64,000 nt of DNA from assembly GCA_028684065.1 (NCBI GenBank), contig JAQUGO010000003.1, positions 122,171 through 186,170 on the forward strand. Reading direction: 5' to 3'. Position 1 is the stretch's first letter. The number at the start of each line of letters is the position of its first letter. Both the position numbers and the translations under genes were made by a program. The notes beneath the pieces are model-generated. The model was not told where the DNA came from, searched no databases, and worked only from the letters and a program-made list of their open reading frames with translations. This stretch comes from Sulfurospirillaceae bacterium (lineage in GTDB: Bacteria > Campylobacterota > Campylobacteria > Campylobacterales > Sulfurospirillaceae). Of the stretch, positions 17,604 through 27,564 are shown in pieces.

Positions 17604-19601
17604 ATGAAAAATCCAAAAGGATTTAGAGGAAAATATTTCAGCCTTGCTGCAATATTGGCTTTAAATGCAACCCAGCTTGTCGCTCAAGAGACACAGAGTT
17701 TTGCAGATACACAAGCTAATAGTACTCCCAAAGAGTATGCACAAAGCGAAGAAGAGACACCGCCTCTAAACGAAATCCCTGTTGTTGTCGTTTCGAAAAA
17801 AATTAAAGTTTCCGAAGTTAGCGCTCCCTTTGCTTCTGAGGTTTACACTCAAAAAGAGATACAAAAATCTCACTCCAAAGATATCTACGAATTTTTAAAT
17901 ACTCAAACGTCTGTTTCAACAATCTCCAGTTACGGTAATCCGTTGACTCAAGCTATTGATATGCGTGGTTATGGGCTTGGTACTGGCTATGAAAATACGG
18001 TTGTCACTGTCAATGGTAGGCGACTAAATACAATTGATATGACACCCCAACTGCTCTCAGCCATTCCTATTGATAGCATTGAAAAAATCGAAATAATTAA
18101 AGGCAGTGGCTCGGTTGAATATGGCGATGGAGCAAATGCGGGTGCTATTAACATCATTACCAAAGATTACGAGGGCGCAACAGTAAAAAGCCACATAGGC
18201 GATAATGGCTTATGGTTTGGCTCCTTAGGTGTGGGTGTGAAAGAAGAAAAATTTTCTATTTCGGGCTACATTGATGACTACAGTCTTGAAGGCTTTAAAA
18301 ATCTTGATAACAGCGGTACTAAAGATGCTAGTTGGAACCGCAATAAAGCTATAAAAGCAACTTTCACACCAATAGAAGATTTAACGATGAACATTGGCAA
18401 GACATTTTCAAAAATGAGTGTTTATTATGCCAATGATTTAACACTAGCGCACTATAACCAAAGTCCATATACGATTCCAACCAGTGGTTACAATGAATAT
18501 TATTTTAGCTCTAATGTATTCAATTATGGAATTAAGTATAAGATAAATAGTAAATTTAGCGTTGATGCACAAATCTTTGATGAAGATAAAGTTTCTGATT
18601 ATATTACTTACAACTCACGAAGCAATTACTCTTATAAAAGTTATGATACAAAACTTAATTATAACGACACGCAGTTTAAAGCTCTTCTTGGTCTTCAAGC
18701 CTTTGATGGTGAGCGAATTGCTTTTGGTAATAAAACCAGTAAAGACAACCTAGGTATTTACGCCAAAGCGGATTATCTATGGGATGCACATACTCTTTCT
18801 TTAGGCGCAAGGGATGAAAAAGTAACGTACACCTATGAAAGTGCGACACGTAGCAAAGACGATACGTCATTGCAAGCGTATGACATAGGTTATAACTATA
18901 AAATCAATGCCAAAACATCTATTTTTGCTAATGTTAACCGCTCTTTTCAAGCGCCCGATATTGATCGATTTTTTAGTTGGGGTGGAGCTTTTAATGGCTT
19001 TATTGAGCCTATGAAAGTCGATACTTACAATCTTGGGTTTAATTATCTGCGTTATCCACATACGCTTAAGGCAACACTTTTTTATGCCTCTGTGGATAAT
19101 GAGATTTACTATAACGCGTTAACCGGTAATAATACTAACTTAAAAGAGACCCAAAAAAGAGGCGTGGAGCTTTCTGAGAAGTACAACATACTTTCCAACC
19201 TTTTTACAACACTAAACTATACCTATATTGACACAGAGATTATCGATGATGGGTTGAGTGGAAATTATAATGGGCGTGCAATACCAGGTGTATCACCTCA
19301 TACCCTTAAGCTCTCTATCGGATACAACCCGATTAAGCCATTAACATTTATAGTGTCCGATACTTATAAATCCAAAACTTATGCTATTGATGATTTTGAT
19401 GGCATGTATGGCAAAATGGAGAGTTATCATGTTACCGATTTATCGGCTACGTACGCCTATAAGAATTACGAATTTTTTGCCAAAATCAATAATTTATTTG
19501 ATGAAAAAAATGCTATGTTTGCCAGTGGTTGGTCGGGCTTAGGTGTTTATCCTGTGAATTATGAGCGCACCTTTCTTCTTGGCGCAATTGCGAAATTCTA
19601 A
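17604..19601 (+). CDS. TonB-dependent outer-membrane receptor
   Basis: Outer-membrane transporter of 665 residues with signal peptide (MKNPKGFRGKYFSLAAILAL..LVAQ), a TonB-box-like stretch (EIPVVVVSKK), plug domain (VTVNGRRLNTIDMTPQLLSAIPIDSIEKIEIIKGSGSVEYGDGANAGAINIITK) and a beta-barrel ending in the aromatic residue Phe (GAIAKF). The plug resembles FepA/CirA/BtuB types. The ligand (siderophore, cobalamin, haem) cannot be told. No tonB, exbB or ABC transporter is adjacent; it is cotranscribed with a small membrane protein (TAATG overlap). ATG preceded by AAAGGAGAAAATAG. Confidence 0.92.
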   Translation: MKNPKGFRGKYFSLAAILALNATQLVAQETQSFADTQANSTPKEYAQSEEETPPLNEIPVVVVSKKIKVSEVSAPFASEVYTQKEIQKSHSKDIYEFLNTQTSVSTISSYGNPLTQAIDMRGYGLGTGYENTVVTVNGRRLNTIDMTPQLLSAIPIDSIEKIEIIKGSGSVEYGDGANAGAINIITKDYEGATVKSHIGDNGLWFGSLGVGVKEEKFSISGYIDDYSLEGFKNLDNSGTKDASWNRNKAIKATFTPIEDLTMNIGKTFSKMSVYYANDLTLAHYNQSPYTIPTSGYNEYYFSSNVFNYGIKYKINSKFSVDAQIFDEDKVSDYITYNSRSNYSYKSYDTKLNYNDTQFKALLGLQAFDGERIAFGNKTSKDNLGIYAKADYLWDAHTLSLGARDEKVTYTYESATRSKDDTSLQAYDIGYNYKINAKTSIFANVNRSFQAPDIDRFFSWGGAFNGFIEPMKVDTYNLGFNYLRYPHTLKATLFYASVDNEIYYNALTGNNTNLKETQKRGVELSEKYNILSNLFTTLNYTYIDTEIIDDGLSGNYNGRAIPGVSPHTLKLSIGYNPIKPLTFIVSDTYKSKTYAIDDFDGMYGKMESYHVTDLSATYAYKNYEFFAKINNLFDEKNAMFASGWSGLGVYPVNYERTFLLGAIAKF

Positions 19602-20173
19602 TGAAAATACACGTAAGAGCTTACCTTTGGTACAAGCTGTTTAACTCTATGTTTTTTGGATTGAGTGTGGGGAGTATTTTTGTGCTGTATGCTCCTCTTG
19701 AACCGTCCATTTTTTCATTGGGGGGAATTGTATTGGCCATGGCAATGCTCTTAGTGGCAAAGTTTTACGAGAAGATGATGAATCTTCTCGTTTTTTATCG
19801 CGTAACGCTTTTAGTGGAAATTGTTCCTCTTTTTATCATTATCAGTTTTTTGCTATTTCAATACCATTATGCAAGTGTTATGTTTATCTATATTTCGTAC
19901 CAAGTCACTTTTGTTTTTGGTAATTATTTGATGCGTATGGAAACCTTAGTGCTTAAGCGTGCAATACTTCTTGGTTTTGCTGATGTACTAAAGCAAAAAG
20001 GCTATCTTCTTGGTTTGGTTATCTCTTATGTATTTTATAAAGTGGCTGAATTCTTTGGTATCACGAGCAAGCAAGAACAAGTATATGATTTACATTTTGG
20101 ATTGCTTCTCCTACAAATATTTATTCTTTTACTCGTTTTAAAAACTTTTCGTACATGCTCTTTAGCATCCTAG
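19601..20173 (+). CDS. Hypothetical integral membrane protein linked to the TonB receptor
   Basis: 190 residues with five or six hydrophobic helices and positively charged loops; no family recognised. Its ATG shares a base with the receptor's stop codon (TAATG), so it is translated with the receptor gene and may act in the same uptake path, for example as an inner-membrane step or accessory. It is about half the size of an MFS permease. Function unknown. Confidence 0.75.
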   Translation: MKIHVRAYLWYKLFNSMFFGLSVGSIFVLYAPLEPSIFSLGGIVLAMAMLLVAKFYEKMMNLLVFYRVTLLVEIVPLFIIISFLLFQYHYASVMFIYISYQVTFVFGNYLMRMETLVLKRAILLGFADVLKQKGYLLGLVISYVFYKVAEFFGITSKQEQVYDLHFGLLLLQIFILLLVLKTFRTCSLAS

Positions 20174-20228
20174 TTAAAATTTAGGGATAAAAGATTAAAA
20201 TAGAAGCAGAATAATACAAGGATTAGGC

Positions 20229-22121
20229 TTGCGAAGGGAAGATAACACACTGTTTCATATGTTTTTACAGACATATCAAAATTACCAAGATAAAAATGCA
20301 CTCATTTATAGAGTGCTCGATCAAGAATTTAAAATAAGTTATGCGAAATTATTTGATGATGTTTTAGTATTGGCAAGAGCCTTCAAAGCCAAAAAAGTGG
20401 AAAAAGGCTCTAAAGTAATGTTTTTGTGTGACAATCGTTATGAATGGATGGTCACCGATTTAGCCCTTATTTCTTTAGGAGCTATTAGTATTCCACGAGG
20501 TACGGATACACCTACTTTAGAATTAGAATTTATTCTCAAGCATTCAGGCGCACACTTTTTAATTGTCGAAAATGAAGCGCTACATGTGAAGCATGAAGAG
20601 ATGCTCAATACTTTAGTTTTGAAAGCTATTTTTATCATTGAAGCGCCAAAAGTACACTCTTTACTGAGTAATATTTACTCTTATAATGACATTTTAAAAG
20701 ATAAAGTAATTGAACTAAGTGAAATTGAAGCGTTTAGTGCCGGCAAAGATATGTTGGATGAAAATGATATTTTTACCATAATTTATACTTCTGGAACAAC
20801 GGGAATTCCCAAAGGAGTGATGCTTACTCATAAGAATATTATGTACAATGTGAGAGAATTACCTGCACTCATTGCACTTGAAAGTGACGATTTGTGGGTG
20901 TCTATTCTTCCTTCATGGCATATTTTTGAGCGCGCTTGCGAATATCTTTCACTTTCTCGTGGCTGTTGCACGGTGTATTCAACAATTAAAACATTTGCGG
21001 CTGATTTGGAACAGTATAAACCTACCTTAGTCGCTACAGTACCAAGGCTTTGGGAATCGATGTATACGAAAATTAATACTACTCTTGAAAAAAAAGATGC
21101 CAAAAAAGCAGCACTTTTTAAGAAGCTTGTGGCACTTTCGGCTAAGTATAATGACTTGCAACGCATTGTTACAGATGAACTTCCTCGATTTGAAAAAGAG
21201 CACCTTTTGATGACGCCTTTAAGAAAAATATTCGCTTCAACACAACTCTTTTTTCTTTATCCTTTTAATGCTTTTGCCAAGAAAAAACTAGCATTGGTTA
21301 AGGAAAAATTTGGAGGGCGGCTTCGTCTGGCGATAAGTGGGGGTGGGGCGTTACCTGATTTTTTAGACGCATGGATTGACGCTATTGGTATTCGTATTGT
21401 TAATGCGTATGGTATGACGGAGTGTGCCCCTGCCATAGCAGGTAGAGCACTTAACTGCAGTACCTTTTCTACGCTTGGTCTTCCAACTAAAGATACGATA
21501 CTCGTGATTATGACACCAGGTGGTGAAGAAGCCAAAGTAGGCGAAATCGGTGAAATTTGGCTTAAAGGCGAACAGATAACACCAGGCTATTATGAAAATC
21601 TAGAAGAAAATGAAAAATCATTTACGAAAGATGGTTTTTTTAGAACGGGCGATTTAGGTAAATTGACCATCAAAGGTGAACTGATTATTACAGGGCGTTC
21701 TAAAGAGATTATCGTGCTGGCTAATGGTGAAAATATCGACCCTACTCGTATTGAATCAACCATCGCCATGTTGCCATTTATTACCGATACCATTTTAGTG
21801 GGACATTCTAAAAAAGGATTAGGGGCACTTATTGTTCCTGATTTTGAAAAGCTTAAAGATTATGTGGCTTTACATTTTGACAAAGTCGTACACAATATTG
21901 AACAAGTCATGGAAGACAAACAGATTGTGGCTAAAATCAAGGGTGAAATGAATGATTTATTACAGCAAACCAAAGGATTTAAACCTTTTGAAAAACTTCA
22001 AAATATCCATTTTTTAGAAAATGATTTTACAGTAGGCGAAGAGCTGACCAATACGTTTAAAAAGAAACGCCATGTTATTGAAAAAAAATACAAAGAAATA
22101 ATCGACAAATTTATCCATTAG
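20229..22121 (+). CDS. AMP-dependent acyl-CoA synthetase (long-chain fatty acid-CoA ligase type)
   Basis: Activates a carboxylic acid via an acyl-adenylate to the CoA thioester. Adenylate-forming motifs in order: YTSGTTGIPKGVMLTHKN (P-loop), NAYGMTECAPAIAGR, and FRTGDLGKLTIKGELIITGRSKEIIVLANGENIDP (hinge and fatty-acyl signature). 630 residues, like the FadD15/AAE long-chain group. Start is TTG with AAGGATTAGGC just upstream; no better start is in frame. Whether it serves fatty-acid recycling to membrane lipid or beta-oxidation cannot be said; no fad genes are nearby. Confidence 0.9.
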   Translation: MRREDNTLFHMFLQTYQNYQDKNALIYRVLDQEFKISYAKLFDDVLVLARAFKAKKVEKGSKVMFLCDNRYEWMVTDLALISLGAISIPRGTDTPTLELEFILKHSGAHFLIVENEALHVKHEEMLNTLVLKAIFIIEAPKVHSLLSNIYSYNDILKDKVIELSEIEAFSAGKDMLDENDIFTIIYTSGTTGIPKGVMLTHKNIMYNVRELPALIALESDDLWVSILPSWHIFERACEYLSLSRGCCTVYSTIKTFAADLEQYKPTLVATVPRLWESMYTKINTTLEKKDAKKAALFKKLVALSAKYNDLQRIVTDELPRFEKEHLLMTPLRKIFASTQLFFLYPFNAFAKKKLALVKEKFGGRLRLAISGGGALPDFLDAWIDAIGIRIVNAYGMTECAPAIAGRALNCSTFSTLGLPTKDTILVIMTPGGEEAKVGEIGEIWLKGEQITPGYYENLEENEKSFTKDGFFRTGDLGKLTIKGELIITGRSKEIIVLANGENIDPTRIESTIAMLPFITDTILVGHSKKGLGALIVPDFEKLKDYVALHFDKVVHNIEQVMEDKQIVAKIKGEMNDLLQQTKGFKPFEKLQNIHFLENDFTVGEELTNTFKKKRHVIEKKYKEIIDKFIH

Positions 22122-22142
22122 TCTTTCTTTAAAGGAGTTACA

Positions 22143-23540
22143 ATGGCTAAGATAACCTCCTATGGGGCAGCTTTGATGGTGACAGGTTCGTGTCATCTTT
22201 TTGAACTAGGTTCTATTAAAATTTTAATAGATTGTGGAATGATTCAAGGGGAGAGTTGGCAGGATAATTATGAGCCTTTTGGTTTTGATGCCAAGGAGAT
22301 TGATTATTTAATTTTAACACACGGGCATGCTGATCATATAGGGCGTGTTCCTAAGCTTGTTAAAGAGGGATTTCGCGGGAAAATATTTGCCACAGCCCCG
22401 ACATTTGATATCGCACAGATTATGCTACTTGATAGTGCAGCTTTATTGTATGAAGAGTATGAAACTTTGCTAAGAAAGGCACTGCGAAGAGGAGATGAAA
22501 GTAGTGTAAAAGAACCGCTTTATCTTAAAGAACATGTTGAGCATGTTTTTGCGCTACCTTTACATGTAGCAAAATATGATGAAATGATTGTATTAGCACC
22601 TTTTCTTTCACTGACTTTTTATGATGCGGGGCATATCTTAGGAAGTTCCTTTATTTCACTTAGTTATGAAGAGGAGGGCGTTAAAAAAGGTGTCATTTTT
22701 TCAGGTGATTTAGGAAGCCATAATCGTCTTTTACTCAACAGCTTAGAAAACCCTCCCCATGCACAGACTCTCTTTGTAGAATCTACATATGGGGATAGAG
22801 AACATCGTGAGATAGCTGAAAGTATCGCTGAATTCAAAGAAGCAATTCTCTCAACTTTAGAAGAAGGGGGTAATGTTGTGATTCCTTCTTTTGCCTTAGA
22901 GCGAACACAAGAAATCTTGTGGTTATTGCACAGTATGCATAAAGAGGGATTATTACATCATTGCTATGTTTTTTTAGATAGTCCTTTAGCTATTGAGGCA
23001 ACCAAAATTTATCAAAAATATCCCGCAAATCTCAATCAACAATTAGGTCTACATGTAAGCCTTGGTGATGATCCTTTTTCTTTTCCTCAATTAAAGTTAA
23101 CGCAACGTAAAGCTGATTCTATTGAAATCAATGAGGTCCAAAAAAAAGCAATTATAATCGCAGGTAGCGGAATGTGCACCGGTGGTCGAGTAGTACACCA
23201 TCTTAAACATCGTATTTGGAATCCTAAAAACGCTATTATTTTTGTAGGGTATCAAGTCAAAGGAACGATGGGAAGAGACATTGTGGATGGCGCTAATTAT
23301 ATACGCATTTATGGTGAAGATATTAAAGTGCGAGCAAAAGTATATACTATCAATGGCTTTTCAGCTCATGCTGACAGAAAAGACATGCTTCTATGGCTGA
23401 AAAAAATTAAAGAGTTAAATATTATTTACCTTATTCATGGTGAAACGGATAAAATAGAGCACTTTAAATCATATCTATTAGAACAGTGTCAGAATATCAA
23501 AATTCATAGTGTTAAAAAGAGAGAAACTATATACATTTAA
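22143..23540 (+). CDS. Beta-CASP metallo-beta-lactamase-fold ribonuclease-like protein
   Basis: Zinc-dependent nuclease-like protein related to CPSF73/Ysh1 and bacterial MBL-RMMBL proteins. It has the metal motif LTHGHADHIGRVP (H60, H62, D64, H65), AGHILGSSF, FSGDLG, the beta-CASP entry VESTYGDREH, and the C-terminal RMMBL motif GFSAHADRKDML. 465 residues. Likely acts on RNA ends or processing in the cytoplasm; it is separate from RNase J, which is longer. ATG preceded by AAAGGAGTTACA, 21 bases after the acyl-CoA synthetase gene. Confidence 0.88.
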   Translation: MAKITSYGAALMVTGSCHLFELGSIKILIDCGMIQGESWQDNYEPFGFDAKEIDYLILTHGHADHIGRVPKLVKEGFRGKIFATAPTFDIAQIMLLDSAALLYEEYETLLRKALRRGDESSVKEPLYLKEHVEHVFALPLHVAKYDEMIVLAPFLSLTFYDAGHILGSSFISLSYEEEGVKKGVIFSGDLGSHNRLLLNSLENPPHAQTLFVESTYGDREHREIAESIAEFKEAILSTLEEGGNVVIPSFALERTQEILWLLHSMHKEGLLHHCYVFLDSPLAIEATKIYQKYPANLNQQLGLHVSLGDDPFSFPQLKLTQRKADSIEINEVQKKAIIIAGSGMCTGGRVVHHLKHRIWNPKNAIIFVGYQVKGTMGRDIVDGANYIRIYGEDIKVRAKVYTINGFSAHADRKDMLLWLKKIKELNIIYLIHGETDKIEHFKSYLLEQCQNIKIHSVKKRETIYI

Positions 23541-23625
23541 GGAAAAAGGTTAAATTGACTAGCCTTTCTTAAATATGTTATACTAAGATACTAGATAATA
23601 GAGATAAATTTTATACTTAATTTAT

Positions 23626-23631
23626 TATAAT
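23626..23631 (+). promoter_or_regulatory. Probable -10 box for the hybrid-kinase operon
   Basis: TATAAT 30 bases upstream of the kinase ATG, in an AT-rich 120-base gap after the beta-CASP gene. No -35 apparent. Confidence 0.45.
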
Positions 23632-23660
23632 CACACTCTTTAATGAAAGTATAGGTACCC

Positions 23661-26552
23661 ATGTTTAAACATATGTTAAATAAATTTTCTCTTTTGCAAT
23701 CACTTACAGTCATGGTGCTTATATCTCTTATTTTACCGCTTCCTCTTATCTTAGTCACCTATGCTTATGGTACCTATGAAACTAAACAAGACAAACAAAA
23801 TACTATCAATAGTAAAAAATTTAATTTATCTGCTGAAATTTTTGTAGAGTCCCTTTGGAACTTTTATCCAGAGCTTGGTAAAAAAATGATGGATCAATTA
23901 TTATTAGATCCTGCTGTACTTTATGTCAAAGTGATTGATATCAATAAAAAAGATTTTTTACAAGGTGAGAACAAAGGTAATGCATCACTTTATGACGTTA
24001 CCATTATGCAAAAAACACTCGAAAAAGATGGCATGGCAATAGGCTCTTTAGAAATAGGTTTTCATAAACTCCGTCTTTTAGAATCAGTTATCTCCGATAT
24101 GACATTGTTTGGTTCCATTATTTTACTTCAGACTTTGTTGGTCATTTTTGTTATTTCTCTCATTTACTATAAAAAGATTGTTAAACCTATAAGGCGCTTG
24201 GTAGAGCATTCGACATTATTATCACAGCAAAAGTTAGATGAACCTTTTGTATGGGAAAAAAACGATGAAATAGGCACACTAGGCGTTGCTCTTAATGATA
24301 CGCGTATTAAACTAAAAAGCCTTTTTGAAGCATTAAAGTATGAAAATGAAACGCTTGATGAGAAAGTCAAACAACGTACGTTGGAGCTTGAAAATGCGAG
24401 TCGATATAAATCAGAATTCTTAGCCAACATGAGTCATGAGATACGAACTCCTATGAATGCTATTACTGGAATGTTGCATTTTTTAAGTAAAACAGCGCTT
24501 AATGCAACACAAGCCAATTACATCACTAAGATTAAAGAAGCATCTTCCGTTTTACTCCATATTATTAATGATATTTTGGACTATTCTAAAATTGAAGCAG
24601 GTAAGATGGAGGTTGAAAATATCGCCTTTGATATGCATAAGGAGCTTAAAAAAAGTTGTTCTATTTTTTCTATCTTAGCGAAAGAAAGAAATATAACACT
24701 CACATGTGATTTTATACACACACATCGCTTTTTTAAAGGTGATCCTTACAAAATTATGCAAATTGTAAATAATTTTTTAAGTAATGCTATCAAATTTACC
24801 TCACAAGGTTTTGTTCGTTTATGTGTTAATGAACAGATGGTTGATGAGCAAAATGAGTCAATTCTTCTCTTTAGTGTGACGGATAGTGGCATTGGTATTT
24901 CACAAGAAAAACAGCTTTTATTGTTTAAAGCTTTTGGTCAGCTTGATGCTTCTATCACACGTAAGCATGGTGGAACAGGATTGGGGCTTTATATTTGTAC
25001 TCAATTATCGACCATGATGAATGGAAAAATTTACGTGGAAAGTGAAGAAAACAAAGGAAGTACCTTTAGTTTTGAAATTAAGCTTCCTATGATTCAAGGT
25101 TCAGAAATTTTAAATGAAAATCAAGTAAGTGATTTTCAGCCATTGCATATTTTACTCATTGAAGATGATGAAAAGCTCAGTGACAATATTTCATCAATGA
25201 TTCGTTCATTTGGTTACTTTGTAACTCATAAAAAAAGTAACGATCATCTTAACTCTTTTATAAATGATCTTGCTGAGCCTTTCCATCTTGTAATTTTGGA
25301 TGCTGCATTAGAAAAAGAGGATGGGTTAAGTTTATTTAAAAAAATAAGTCATACTCCTCATGCAGAAAAAATATCAAATGTGTTGATGCTGTGTGACAAT
25401 AGTAGCGAAGAGTTTAAACGTCGTGCTCTTGCAGCTGGCATTAAATCTACTTTATCAAAGCCTGTAAACCCTTCAATGTTGTATGATGAAATTACACTTT
25501 TATGCAATGTTTCAACAACTAAGCCACCTTTTGATCCTTCGCAAATTGACTTATCACAAAAAAAGATTTTGGTGGTCGAAGATAACGATATCAACATGGA
25601 AGTTGCACTTTATTTACTCAAAGATACGCGTGCTATAGTAGAAGCTGCACGCAATGGGTTAGAGGCCATTGATAAAGTAAAACAGTACAGTTATGATGCT
25701 ATTTTAATGGATTTGCAAATGCCTTTGATGGATGGGTATGAAGCAACACGCTTAATTCGTAAAGAACTCAATATTAACACTCCTATTATTGCAATGACTG
25801 CTAATGTAATGGCTCAAGATGTTGAAAAATGTTTATCTTCGGGCATGGATTTTCATATTGGTAAGCCCTTTGATGTTGAAGATTTTTATGGAGTTTTACT
25901 AGAAGCATTGCATGTAAATGTCACATTGCAGAAACCAGAACATAAAGAGATAGCCATAAAACAACGCTTTAATAAACAAGGAGCCACACAAAAATTGGGC
26001 GGTTCAGAGATATTGTGGCAAAAAGTATTTCGTAGTTTTTATGAGCAATACTTACCGTTAGAAGAAACTTTACAACATTTACATAAAGAGCAAAATCTCA
26101 CATTAATGATAGATTATATACATACTTTAAAAGGTTTATCTGGGACGGTTGGTGCTTTTATGTTACAAGAAGAAAGTTTAAAAATTGAAACTTTGCTGAA
26201 AAAAAATAAGACCCTAGAGAGCATTGATTTTGAACCTTTATTAGCTGAGTATCATCAATTATTTACTATTTTGAAGGATGAATATACACATATTGCCCAA
26301 GATAAGATGGAGGAAACATTACTAAAGTATGAGAATATAGAGGAAATTTTGATTTTAGTCAATGATTTATTAGTTGCTCTAGAAGCTTCTAATGTTTCTC
26401 GCATTAACCTTATTTTGGATAATTTAGTCTTGTTTGAAAACGTGCAAAAACATTCAGTGTTTAAGTCAATTGTCCTATCGTGCAAACAATTTGATTTTGA
26501 AGCTGCGCATCAAAGCGCTCAATATTTAAAAGAGGAATTTGTTAATGGCTAA
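23661..26552 (+). CDS. Hybrid sensor histidine kinase (HAMP-HisKA-HATPase-REC-REC-HPt)
   Basis: Membrane-bound phosphorelay kinase of 963 residues. TM helices at ~17-36 and ~149-170 flank a small periplasmic domain, followed by HAMP and HisKA (ANMSHEIRTPMNAI, H259). The ATPase domain has N box NNFLSNAIKFT, G1 DSGIGIS and G2 GTGLGLY. Receiver 1 (ILLIEDDEKL, LVILDAALEKEDG), receiver 2 (ILVVEDNDINM, ILMDLQMPLMDG, TAN, GKPF) and a C-terminal HPt domain (DYIHTLKGLSGTVG) follow. The two receivers and HPt suggest a BarA/EvgS-like relay. The next gene, an HD-GYP response regulator overlapping it, is the likely final target. Confidence 0.93.
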   Translation: MFKHMLNKFSLLQSLTVMVLISLILPLPLILVTYAYGTYETKQDKQNTINSKKFNLSAEIFVESLWNFYPELGKKMMDQLLLDPAVLYVKVIDINKKDFLQGENKGNASLYDVTIMQKTLEKDGMAIGSLEIGFHKLRLLESVISDMTLFGSIILLQTLLVIFVISLIYYKKIVKPIRRLVEHSTLLSQQKLDEPFVWEKNDEIGTLGVALNDTRIKLKSLFEALKYENETLDEKVKQRTLELENASRYKSEFLANMSHEIRTPMNAITGMLHFLSKTALNATQANYITKIKEASSVLLHIINDILDYSKIEAGKMEVENIAFDMHKELKKSCSIFSILAKERNITLTCDFIHTHRFFKGDPYKIMQIVNNFLSNAIKFTSQGFVRLCVNEQMVDEQNESILLFSVTDSGIGISQEKQLLLFKAFGQLDASITRKHGGTGLGLYICTQLSTMMNGKIYVESEENKGSTFSFEIKLPMIQGSEILNENQVSDFQPLHILLIEDDEKLSDNISSMIRSFGYFVTHKKSNDHLNSFINDLAEPFHLVILDAALEKEDGLSLFKKISHTPHAEKISNVLMLCDNSSEEFKRRALAAGIKSTLSKPVNPSMLYDEITLLCNVSTTKPPFDPSQIDLSQKKILVVEDNDINMEVALYLLKDTRAIVEAARNGLEAIDKVKQYSYDAILMDLQMPLMDGYEATRLIRKELNINTPIIAMTANVMAQDVEKCLSSGMDFHIGKPFDVEDFYGVLLEALHVNVTLQKPEHKEIAIKQRFNKQGATQKLGGSEILWQKVFRSFYEQYLPLEETLQHLHKEQNLTLMIDYIHTLKGLSGTVGAFMLQEESLKIETLLKKNKTLESIDFEPLLAEYHQLFTILKDEYTHIAQDKMEETLLKYENIEEILILVNDLLVALEASNVSRINLILDNLVLFENVQKHSVFKSIVLSCKQFDFEAAHQSAQYLKEEFVNG

Positions 26553-27564
26553 AATTTTAATTATAGATGATACTCCTGAATATATCACGATGCTCACAGC
26601 TCTTTTACCTGAATATGAAGTATTTGCTGCAAAGGATGGTAAAAAAGGTTTACATCTTGCCGAAACAGTGATTCCTGATTTAATTCTTTTAGATATTAAC
26701 ATGCCATTAATGACAGGCTATGAGGTTTGCAGAAGACTTAAAAGCATAGAACGTATACGAAATATTCCCGTTATTTTTCTAACAGCCAATGACGGTAGTG
26801 ATTTTGAAGAGATTGGTTTTAAAATGGGTGCTGTCGATTATATATGCAAGCCTTTTAATGCCTCTGTCCTTAAGGCAAGAGTAAAAACGCATGTCAATTT
26901 ATACCAATTACAGTCAAATTTGCAGCAACAGGTTAAAAAAGATACTGAAGAGATACGTAAATTAAATTATGAAATTACCTATATCTCTGCATCTATTGCA
27001 GAGATGAAATCCAAAGAAACAGGACAGCATTTAAGACGTGTATCTGAATTTTCTTATCTATTATGTAAATTTTTAGGCAAAGATGAAACAGAATGCGAGC
27101 AAGTTAAAATCGCATCGGTACTGCATGATATAGGTAAAGTTGGTATTCCAGATGAAATTTTAAATAAGCCTGAAAAGCTTAATGTAGAAGAGTGGAATAC
27201 CATGAAAACACACTCAAAACTTGGGTATTCCATGTTGGTTGATTCAGAATTTGAAAGTATGCGTTTAGCAGCACGCATTGCATTAGAACATCACGAACGT
27301 TGGGATGGGAAAGGCTATCCGAACGGTACATCGGGAGAAGCTATTTCTTTAGTGGGCAGAATTTGTGCTGTCGCTGATGTCTTTGATTCGTTATTGGATA
27401 GACGTGTTTATAAAGAACCTTGGAATGAAGTAGACGTCAAAGAGTATTTTGAAAAGATGAAAGGTATACAGTTTGATCCACAGATTGCTTCTATCCTTCT
27501 TGATAACTTTGATATGTTTATCGATACATGGAAATCTTTGTTAAAAGTAAAGACAGTATCGTGA
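26545..27564 (+). CDS. Response regulator with HD-GYP c-di-GMP phosphodiesterase domain
   Basis: Receiver (ILIIDDTPEY, LILLDINMPLMTG, VIFLTAND, CKPFN) followed by a short coiled linker and an HD-GYP domain (ASVLHDIGKVGIP, HHERWDGKGYP, ADVFDSLLDRRVYKEPW) that hydrolyses c-di-GMP. All metal ligands seem present. I start at the ATG at 26545 (AGAGGAATTTGTTA upstream), which overlaps the kinase gene by eight bases; the TTG at 26539 is less likely. Output of the upstream phosphorelay: signal sensed at the membrane lowers c-di-GMP. Confidence 0.93.
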   Translation: MAKILIIDDTPEYITMLTALLPEYEVFAAKDGKKGLHLAETVIPDLILLDINMPLMTGYEVCRRLKSIERIRNIPVIFLTANDGSDFEEIGFKMGAVDYICKPFNASVLKARVKTHVNLYQLQSNLQQQVKKDTEEIRKLNYEITYISASIAEMKSKETGQHLRRVSEFSYLLCKFLGKDETECEQVKIASVLHDIGKVGIPDEILNKPEKLNVEEWNTMKTHSKLGYSMLVDSEFESMRLAARIALEHHERWDGKGYPNGTSGEAISLVGRICAVADVFDSLLDRRVYKEPWNEVDVKEYFEKMKGIQFDPQIASILLDNFDMFIDTWKSLLKVKTVS

